64,000 bases of DNA from the NCBI GenBank assembly GCA_958510825.1, contig OY294044.1, positions 69,700,095 through 69,764,094 on the forward strand, read 5' to 3'. Positions within the stretch are counted from its first letter, which is position 1, and each line of letters starts with the position of its first letter. The translations under genes and the position numbers were made by a program. Below the pieces are notes generated by a model. The model had not been told where the DNA came from, did no database searches, and worked only from the letters and a program-made list of their open reading frames with translations. Positions 56,836-64,000 of this stretch are shown here, in pieces. The stretch is from Brachypterus glaber (taxonomy: Eukaryota; Arthropoda; Insecta; Coleoptera; Kateretidae).

Positions 56836-57638
56836 ACACGGTAAAAATAAATTACATTAAATTACATAGTCCATAATGGTAATATTTTGCATAGACCGGA
56901 ACGGTAAAAATTACATAGTCCAGAATGGTAATATTTTGCACAGACTTGAAATTTGAAAAAAAAATATTTACTACTTAGAAAATGTTTGTTCCAAATTACA
57001 AGTCTCTGTGTCAAAACTTTTTTGAAATATAGTAGCGTAAAGTTCATTTGGTTTAATAAACCAAACGATTTGCACCCTTAATACGAGTATAAACTGCTTA
57101 CGTCTTTCTTTAAAGATCTAATGGTTGATAAAAATCGTAATTTATAATGAATTTTAGGCTACAAATAAAGCATTTAAATATCGTACATAAATAATATTTA
57201 CCTTTTTTTACACTTTTAACACTTTAACCTAGCAGCATGCGTCGCTATCTCTCTAACAATATCAATATTAAACGGTCCGTCTCGTGATGCGACGCCTTTT
57301 TGGTTATTGTCCAAAGCGCACGCGCGTCTTAAAATAGCATAGCCCGACATTGTAAAATCATGTAAAAATATGTAAATCAATGTAAATATATTTTTTTACA
57401 TTCTTTTACATTCTTTTACATTCTTTTACATTCTTTTACATTCTTTTACATTCTTTTACATTCTTTTACATTCTTTTACATTCTTTTACATTCTTTTACA
57501 TTCTTTTACATTATTTTACATTATTTTACATTCTACATAAATACATGAATTATGCATAGTCCAGAATAGTTAATTTACTATTACGTACTATGTACATTCA
57601 TGTATTTTTACATTATTTTACATGCAGTTTTTACAGTG
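56836..57638. mobile_element. 803-bp MITE carrying a decamer minisatellite
   Basis: Termini CACGGTAAAAA and TTTTTACAGTG with TA on both sides (56834-56835, 57639-57640). Both subterminal regions carry TACATAGTCCAGAATGGTAA-like words in either orientation. The centre holds GTCGCTATCTCTCTAAC and CGTCTCGTGATGCGACG patches. Towards the right end are TGTAAAAATATGTAAATC words and then the decamer array. The minus-strand ORF at 56862-57047 lies in the left part and is not a gene. Confidence 0.75.
57401..57530 (+). repeat. 10-bp minisatellite TTCTTTTACA
   Basis: Eleven perfect copies of TTCTTTTACA (57401-57510) followed by two TTATTTTACA variants (57511-57530). The unit resembles the terminal words of the surrounding element (TTTTTACA, ACATTATTTTACAT), so the array probably arose by amplification of subterminal sequence. 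Perfect copies imply recent expansion. Confidence 0.97.
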
Positions 57639-57644
57639 TATGTT

Positions 57645-58425
57645 TATGCACATGGAAATTTCAGCCCAAAATGTTTACTTTCAAAATTTTAGTAAAATCA
57701 GCTGATTTCCGCCATATTTATTAATCATCCGTCATAATATACCGGCACTATAGTACAACAATGTTGTTGTTAAATTAAGTACTATAAAGTTATTTATTAT
57801 ATTATTTAGTATATGGTTTAATTGTATTTAATATAACGTTATAATGTTTTAGAATAATCGTAAAAATTGTATTCTATACATAACAGCGATTTGTATTAAT
57901 ATTTTTAAATTTTTTTATCAGTGTATAATTTTTTATATGAGAAAATTCCGATAAATGTATTACAAAAAACGGTGTTTAGAGAGATGTAACGTTCCTTGAA
58001 GTCAGTTTCACATTTCACATTTTCTCGAAACATTTACCATTAAAAAAATTGTAAATATTAATAAATAACCCTGTATAATTCTAATTTTAGACGTAAAAAT
58101 CATTTTGGGTGGTAAAACGACATATTTATAATAATTTATTGTATAACTTTTGTTAAAACGCCCAATATAAAAGAAGAAACGTGAGACAAACCGTAAGCGA
58201 TGAAAATTATCTTGGAGACCCATATGGGAGGTCAAGAGCGGAACCGGTTAACCAAACCAAAGTTTACAGTGTCAAAAAATGCAAAAATATGTCACATTAA
58301 ATTTAAATACGAGTATAACTCAGATTTAATGATACTTAACATAAAACAAGATCTAACGAATGCCTTACTACACGGAGAAAATCATTACAATACTCGTAGT
58401 AAAACTTATTGAATGACTATGTTTT
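57645..58425. other. Unassigned interval
   Basis: The plus ORF at 58200-58412 (70 codons, ending ENHYNTRSKTY) and the overlapping minus ORF at 58008-58235 were examined. The HYNTRSK ending is reminiscent of some retroelement ORF termini, but nothing upstream supports it. No gene called. Confidence 0.35.
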
Positions 58426-58430
58426 TTTTT

Positions 58431-58535
58431 TAATAGATGGCTCACAAATATACATCAGTCTAATGACTTTACTTCTACAGTGAATAAAGTCTGAAAATGT
58501 TTTCTCAATCAGCCTATAGAGTGGACTCATGGAAA
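58431..58535 (+). repeat. Dispersed repeat with AGATGGC, copy 3 (decayed)
   Basis: AATAGATGGCTCACAAATAT, GTGAATAAAGTCTGAAAATG, TTTTCTCAATCAGCCTATAG and GTGGACTCATGG follow the order of 21071-21255 and 62108-62292, with more changes and a missing distal part. Confidence 0.6.
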
Positions 58536-58629
58536 GAGGGTCGATATTCTGAAAATGTAGTATTATTAAAAAATATATTGATGGCGTATTTAATTACAAT
58601 TTTTATAATTTTGAATCAAAATCAAATAA

Positions 58630-59431
58630 CCCGGGGAAAAAAGTTTTTGTATGATCATACATAAATATTCATCATTATGTGTAATTTTACTTAAAAATAT
58701 GCATAATTATGCAAAATTATGTATCAATACCCCCAAGCAACAAAGCCGTAACTCATATATTGTCATTTTTCAAGACAGCCAAATTTCTAAAATATTTTTT
58801 TTTGTTATTTGAGGGTGGGAAAATGATTGAAGTGGAAAAGGATGTAATGTGATACATCATTTGAAAGCTTATAAAATTCTCTATTTAACTGTTTAAGTAT
58901 TATTTACTGTTTATTTCTGATAATATCCAAGTTTAAAATTTCTTACTTGAGTGATTTTAAGTAAACTTTTGCTTAAAGTGGACTGTGGAGAAACCTGAGT
59001 AGTACCATCATGTGTGTCTTTTTTCAAGGCGTTTACCTATGAGTATAACTCAAAATGGGTCTAACTTGAGTTACATCCTTGTTGCTTGGGAGTGTCGGTA
59101 TGATCATTTTTGGATTTGGACCATGTAAGAATTTTGAGCCGGTATGATCATGAATAATTATGGATATATGGGTATATGCATAATTATGCCTAATTATGAA
59201 TGATCAGCCATAAAATTTAAAATTTTGGCGAAGGCGCACCATATCTGGCCATACATGACAAAGTTTTGTATGATTATGCAAAATGCATAATTATGTATAA
59301 TAAAAAAATACATAAAATTAAGTATATATAATTATGTATGATCGGATAAAAATTCATGCATGGTCAAAATTCAGACATGATCATACAAAATTTTGCATAA
59401 TTATGTATCATACAAAACTTTTTTCCCCGGG
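58630..59431. mobile_element. 802-bp MITE with CCCGGGGAAAAAAG ends, rich in CATAATTATG
   Basis: Ends CCCGGGGAAAAAAGTTTTTG then TATGATCATACATAA, and ATTATGTATCATACAAAACT then TTTTTCCCCGGG. Flanking AATAA on both sides is a possible 5-bp duplication. Long stretches are built from palindromic words (TATGATCATA, TGCATAATTATGCA). A further element (58730-59092) is inserted within. The 63-codon ORF at 59334-59525 overlaps the right end and is not a gene. Confidence 0.85.
58730..59092. mobile_element. Nested element with CCCAAGCAACAA ends
   Basis: Left CCCCAAGCAACAAAGCCGTA then ACTCA; right TGAGTTACATCCTTGTTGCT then TGGG. The palindromic CATAATTATG texture stops at its borders and resumes after it, confirming insertion into the outer element. 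Part of its interior (GATACATCATTTGAAAGCTT) resembles the arm of the 33292 family. Confidence 0.75.
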
Positions 59432-59439
59432 AATAATTA

Positions 59440-61045
59440 AAATTTTTATTAAAATTAAAAAAAAATCCTGTACTTATTACCTATATTTGTATGCTAAAGC
59501 TATAAAGAACGTTTTTGCTGACTGAATCTGATTTGCGGGATGAGGTACGAGGCTCGCATATAAGCAAGTCCAGCAATAAATAAGTTTCGGCCTGGCGCAC
59601 ATATTTTTTTAGACAGCCACATTAAAACAATGAGCTAAAATTGAGAACAAAAATAACCAAACCGAACTTTTTTTTTTTTTTGGAAACTGACGACTTTTTT
59701 TAGTTTTTTGTAGTAGGTAGGGAAAATACACTCGGTTAACGTTTTTTTTTTTTAGTAGTCAATTTTTTCTCGGGAGGCGCTAATTTAGGGTTTTGCTCTA
59801 ACAATTTACTCTCAAAAATTAAAACTAAAAATAAATATTGCACACATTTTTAATTAATACACAAAAACAGTTTTCTTTGTGTATACGTATATTGCAAAGA
59901 TATAAAACATTGCATTTCGTAAATTTACGGCTAGTTGTTAGTTTTAAAATTAGTTCAAACAGCATCTAACGTTACAAGATCAAAACGCTAGATTTTAATC
60001 TTTATTTGATCCTACATAAAGAATCCTACATACCTTTGTATATATATATATATATATAGTATATAAAATAGTTTTTAGTAGTCAGTTAAAATTATTTAAA
60101 GTTAACCTACAAAATGTTAAAATCTTACCATATTGAAAACCCATAAAACACCGTATTTCATGATTTACTATAAATTTTTTAGTTTTAAAATTAGTTTGAA
60201 CGGCAATAATTTTTAATGTTGTGTGATTAAAATGCTATTTGCTAGAATCTACATCTGATGTATCTGATAGGAATGCTACATCCTTATGTAAACATTAAAT
60301 TAAATTACCACAAATTAATGTAATTATACACCAAATACTTTATAAAGTAGTAAATAGTAAGTATTAAAAGTTAACCTACAAAATTATAATATATTTCTGA
60401 TCCAATTAAATAATACTTAAAGTTTATTATAATAATTATTTATTAAAATGCAATCTAGTGGTAGTGTTTTTTTATAAAAATAATTTTTTTTCACTACTAG
60501 CTGAACATACTGTTATTTATCATGTTTTCAGACTATAAAATCAATTTTCTTCACCTTTAGTAATAATAATTTTTTCTCTCCTAGTAGGAGTAAATTTTAT
60601 AAACAATTGATTTCTGTCACTTTAAATGTTTCAGTTCTTTGTGCAATTTTTACTAATTAAACCCAAGAAAATAGCTTAAAATAACTTTTTATTTATTAAA
60701 TATAATTCATTATATTATTATTATCAATTAATACAATTAATAATTAGCTTAATATTATGAAAAAAAAAAATAATAAAAAACTAACTTAAATAACTTAAAA
60801 AAATTTAAACGTCAGTTCAAAGTATTTATTTGAGCAAATGCCATTGATTTTTATGAAAATTTCAAGAAATATAATTTCTGTTGATTATTTTATTATTTGA
60901 ATAAAAATAGTTAAAAAGTACTAGTAGTGAAAAAAATAATATATAAACTACGGTAGAGAAGACATTTTTTAGCCGAGCATATTAAATCCCGAGCTGCGTA
61001 GCAGCAAGGGATTTAAAAGAGCGAGGTATATAATTACTATATATA
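59440..61045. other. Unassigned AT-rich interval with one GC hairpin
   Basis: A TA microsatellite lies at about 60039-60058. At about 60985-61017 TAAATCCCGAGCTGCGTAGCAGC followed by AAGGGATTTA forms a GC-rich hairpin in otherwise AT-rich DNA. Between 59,930 and 60,250 two stretches resemble each other (TTAGTTTTAAAATTAGTTCA and TTAGTTTTAAAATTAGTTTG). No gene recognised. Confidence 0.45.
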
Positions 61046-61048
61046 TAA

Positions 61049-61504
61049 TACTTAGGGCATATTCTAACCTGTCATCTCTCCGATAATCTCGACATTCAGT
61101 GACAGTACAAAGCCCTCTGCGTCCGTACTAATATGTTAACCCGTCGTTTCTCCAAGTGTAACTCTGACATTAAAAAACTGTTATTTCAAACATATTGCTC
61201 AGGGATCTACATGTCCGAACTTTGGTGTAATTATACACTGGGATGGTGGAATAAACTGCGCGTGTGCTATAATAATGCGTTTAGACTCTTAAATAACATA
61301 CCGAGATTTTCTAGTGCTAGTGAAATGTTTGCTACGGCTCGTGTTAATGGCTTCCTAGCTATTCGTAGATTTCGGGCTTTTGGGTTCCGCGATCGGCTGT
61401 ATAAATCTTCCAACCTCTTTATTGTGGCTCTGCTAAGGAGTGACATTCTATGGCGTTCCAATCTATGGCATACCTGGAGTAGAGTTTTAATGGGGGGACG
61501 GTAG
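61049..61504 (+). pseudogene. 5'-truncated LINE reverse transcriptase, C-terminal part
   Basis: The frame opens with YLGHILTCHLSDNLDIQ, crosses one TGA at 61100-61102, and continues to TAG at 61502. It contains ALCVRTNMLTRRFSKCNSD, LLFQTYCSGIYMSELWCNY and LRVCYNNAFRLLNNIPRFSS. This is the familiar region after the reverse-transcriptase palm in CR1/Jockey/Rex-type non-LTR elements (YLGH..., N.L.RKF..C, LF..YC...Y...LW, YNNA.R...), which usually spans several hundred residues more on the N-terminal side. Everything upstream is missing, as expected of 5'-truncated insertion. The stop is probably a decayed CGA or CAA codon. The antisense 64-codon ORF at 61267-61461 is a shadow. Confidence 0.88.
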
Positions 61505-61650
61505 CTCTTTTGAACTTTTGTATATTGGCTAATTATTAATTTTCTTGTACATATTTGGAATGTTTTGTATTTTTTTTTTTTGTATTTTTTGTATTTTTTG
61601 TATTTTTTGTATATGGCCCTCTGGGCTGGAATAAAGGATTATTATTAAAT
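61505..61650 (+). mobile_element. 3' UTR and tail of the same LINE
   Basis: After the stop codon there are four or five GTATTTTTT units (about 61565-61612), then GGCCCTCTGGGCTGGAATAA and AGGATTATTATT. The last part contains AATAAA and an ATT-repeat tail, the typical 3' terminus of such elements. It marks the 3' boundary of the insertion near 61650. Confidence 0.75.
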
Positions 61651-61654
61651 GTTT

Positions 61655-62105
61655 ATCTAATGTTATTCTAAGAGGTAATTCTAAAGATATGTTTCTGGCT
61701 CTTGATATAGAATCTAAATCTATATCTATATTATACTTAGATCTATGTTTACTGAATTAGACTCCTCTTTTTTTAAATGAATAATATTATTTTTAGTATA
61801 TACTATATATTTTAAAAACTGTTCAAACATTTAAGTTTTATAATCTCTAAATAAGATACAACTCTAATCAATCAAAACATTTGTTTAAAGTTCTTTTAAG
61901 TTAAAACGCGTATGCGGATTTACAAACTTTTGAGCCATTTACCTGAATATTACGTACTTGTTTTTAGTAATCATTTCTCTGTGTATGTAGGTCTGTTATA
62001 TCAAAATATTTTTTAAGGACAGAAATATTGAATGATAGTCAAAATTATAAAAATAATAATTTATTATTCCATCAAGTCTCCAGACTAGGAGAAGTATGAG
62101 TAGTT
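61655..62105. other. Unassigned interval with a short family fragment at 61925-61990
   Basis: AAACTTTTGAGCCATTTACC then CTTGTTTTTAGTAATCATTT resembles the distal end of the AAGATATGTAAT family at 13190-13265 and 49480-49512. Otherwise AT-rich with nothing definable. Confidence 0.45.
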
Positions 62106-62107
62106 GT

Positions 62108-62292
62108 CTACATCTAGCAATAGATGGCGCACAAGTATACAGTTTATCGAATTCTTCTCTTCTTTTGCGAATAAAGTCAAAACTGTTTTCTTAGTCAGCG
62201 TACATAGTTGAATCTTGGTACTAAGGAGAGCCAGCAGCCCGAATCTGTCAGTCTACCAATATCACTCTGTAGGATGATTAGAAAATAAATTG
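62108..62292 (+). repeat. Dispersed repeat with ATCTAGCAATAGATGGCGC, copy 2
   Basis: ACATCTAGCAATAGATGGCG, CGAATAAAGTC, CTTAGTCAGCGTACATAGTT, GGTACTAAGGAGAGCCAGCA, CAATATCACTCTGTAGGATG: the order and spacing match 21071-21255, same orientation. Confidence 0.75.
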
Positions 62293-62872
62293 ATAGAATA
62301 ATAAAAAAAAATATTTTAACATAAAAAAATTCTTTTAATGAGAAAATAGGGGAGTAGCCACCAAGAAAAGCTTTAATATTCTTATATATATATTATGGGA
62401 GTTTTAAATATGGTCAATATTTATAATTTAATTCTATCTACATTTCCCAAGCCTACAGTTCCTAAACCCGCATTGTTATGTTAAAGAAATTGATTTAAAA
62501 GTAGTTATTAAGTTAAATAACGTTGCTTTTGTAACAGCCAGAATTTTCATGAAAAAAAAAAACAATGGAGATGATTGTAAGTATTTCCGAAATATTTCAA
62601 TCTTATCTTTTTCAATATCAAGCTTCATCAAAATTAGTACGGTTCTTTTTTTAAGTAAATGCCTTTTTTACGGTTGGTTAATTTTATTTTTGTTTAATTT
62701 ACATTATTTAATGACTCGTAGGCAGAGTTTGTTTACCTCTACCTAAATTTATTTAAAATATCCTAAAACTTTGTACCCTTGCGGTTTGGCAGTTTATATT
62801 CGTTTATTTTTAAGGTGATTTAAAGTTTATTCTTTAATGAGTCCTTAATAATGACCTTTAAAACAACAAGGA

Positions 62873-63100
62873 GAGAAAATATTCTAGTTTTAGGTATTTG
62901 TGTCCCTTAGATATTTGTTGCAAGTATAAAAGTACTTGATATAAACAAATTTAATTATTTAAAAAAAATAATCAATAATTTGTTTCAAGTTCTAGTAGCA
63001 CTTGTTCCCAAGAAATTAGTACTATTTTGCTTTATTACTTTAAATATTTAGTACAAATATCTACTTGCCATTTTTCATTTAAGTTTCTTTAACACTCAAT
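62873..63100 (+). repeat. Dispersed repeat, about 230 bp, copy 2
   Basis: Same order as 42811-43060: GAGAAAATATTCTAG, TAGATATTTGTTGCAAGTAT, AAAGTACTTGAT and CATTTTTCATTTAAGTTTCT. Confidence 0.7.
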
Positions 63101-63596
63101 ACAAGAAATTTTATAACTCAAACCAAACACTTTTAATTGATTCAAGTTTAATCCTATTGGTTAAAGTAAGATAGGTTTAATTAAGCAAACAATTACTATT
63201 TTTGAAAGAGATCAATGCAATTCGAAATTTTAATATTAACTAACTTTCTGTCAGATAAATTAAAAAATGAAAAACTATCACAGGTATAAAACAGGGTAAC
63301 AGCAGTAACATCGATCGGACTTTTTGTACATTTTTAGCAAGAAATAGATACTGGCGAATGTTTTTTACATAATAACATGAAAATATGCACATGTGTTTGA
63401 GTACACTATGCAAGGTACTGTTTCCGAGGTTTAATATTATTCTCTAACGGCACTAAAAAAACCTATTATGTTCTATTCAAGATGGTAATAAATATTAATT
63501 TATTTAAGAAAATTAAAGAAATTACTCTCAAACACAAACTCCTATGATTTATTACCAATGTATTTTCTATGCACGTAGGATGCGTTAGTACTTTTT

Positions 63597-63796
63597 NNNN
63601 NNNNNNNNNNNNNNNNNNNNNNNNNNNNNNNNNNNNNNNNNNNNNNNNNNNNNNNNNNNNNNNNNNNNNNNNNNNNNNNNNNNNNNNNNNNNNNNNNNNN
63701 NNNNNNNNNNNNNNNNNNNNNNNNNNNNNNNNNNNNNNNNNNNNNNNNNNNNNNNNNNNNNNNNNNNNNNNNNNNNNNNNNNNNNNNNNNNNNNNN
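63597..63796. other. Assembly gap, exactly 200 N
   Basis: A run of exactly 200 Ns is probably a scaffolding placeholder rather than a measured size. The three ORFs reported across it are meaningless. A retrotransposon follows immediately, which may explain the failure to assemble. Confidence 0.99.
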
Positions 63797-64000
63797 CCCA
63801 GCCATTTACTAATTTGAGTCCTCCTTGAACCTGCCCGTCCTTTCAATAAAGGTCAGGATATTGGCACAGGGGAGATCTCTTAGTTCCTCTTGGTTGAGTC
63901 TTTGAGTTCCAAAGATTTGCAACCTGATCCTGTCGTATCTGACACACTCGGCTAAGTAATGAGAGGATGTTTCATCCCCCCATGCCCCTGCCTAAATTTT
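63797..64000 (-). pseudogene. C-terminal end of a second LINE ORF2 (minus strand)
   Basis: On the minus strand from about 63988 the frame reads AGAWGDETSSHYLAEC, then VRYDRIRLQIFGTQRLNQEE and LRDLPCANILTFIERTGRF, ending KEDSN and TAG. This matches the C-terminal tail of I/Jockey/Loa-type elements, in which a CCHC-like segment (DET.SH.L.EC) is followed by RLRIFG..., LP...IL.FI..TGR and the stop, after the RNase H or RT domain. A TAG sits three codons upstream of AWGDE, where C and Q residues are expected, so the copy is decayed. The rest lies beyond the window edge. Confidence 0.85.

Noticed and set aside
57401..57530. Regular spacing suggestive of a CRISPR array
   Set aside because: It is a gapless 10-bp tandem repeat without spacers in a eukaryotic transposable element.
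58200..58412. 70-codon ORF ending ENHYNTRSKTY
   Set aside because: The ending recalls some retroelement ORF termini, but the preceding residues show no reverse-transcriptase or RNase H motif, and no 3' tail follows.
63466..63846. ORFs spanning the N run
   Set aside because: They are artefacts of translating unknown bases.

Overview
This is very AT-rich animal DNA (roughly a quarter G+C by eye), almost certainly an insect or another arthropod. The reasons are spliceosomal exon signals, a tRNA-derived SINE, fragments of non-LTR retrotransposons, and many short foldback and MITE-type elements ending in ACAGGGTG-like or CACTGTAAAAA-like termini. The species cannot be named from the sequence. There are no bacterial-type genes, rRNA genes, CRISPR arrays or intact transposase genes. 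Nearly every ORF of 60-130 codons is a chance ORF in AT-rich DNA or lies inside a repeat.

Layout. 1-3.8 kb: AT-rich desert. 3.8-10.1 kb: dense foldback elements, including a composite element (5781-6845) and a multiply nested foldback (about 8095-10050), then a degraded hammerhead-ribozyme-like motif (10181-10240). 12-24 kb: dispersed repeats, hAT-type MITEs with 8-bp target duplications (14325-14469, 19872-20204), a GACA-tailed repeat, and an element with an internal tandem array. 24-32 kb: a SINE, a GAA microsatellite, a 1.1-kb foldback with arms of about 400 bp (28864-29972) and three nested elements (30625-31533). 33-48 kb: paired MITE families, piggyBac-like MITEs at TTAA sites, a tRNA-like remnant and a GC-rich element (46472-47025).

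The only convincing host-gene sequence is an exon at 49594-49692. It has a splice acceptor, an ATG, a signal peptide and a GTAAGT donor, and so starts a secreted or membrane protein on the + strand. The following 5.5 kb, its presumed intron, holds a MITE nested in a MITE, a foldback with arms of about 430 bp (51191-52078) and a short perfect-looking hairpin. Two weak candidate exons (53930-54035 and 55167-55224) would close an 84-residue secreted peptide with two KR sites. That model is speculative; the real next exon may lie beyond the window.

55-64 kb: RTE-like and pogo-like remnants, a second copy of the 33-kb MITE abutted by an element carrying a decamer minisatellite, a palindromic nested element (58630-59431), a 5'-truncated LINE reverse-transcriptase tail (61049-61640), and, after a 200-N assembly gap, the C-terminal end of another LINE on the minus strand.

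No set of genes works together here. The window is best read as intergenic and intronic DNA shaped by repeated insertion of short inverted-repeat elements. Repeat relationships were found by eye, so boundaries are approximate unless a target-site duplication is stated.
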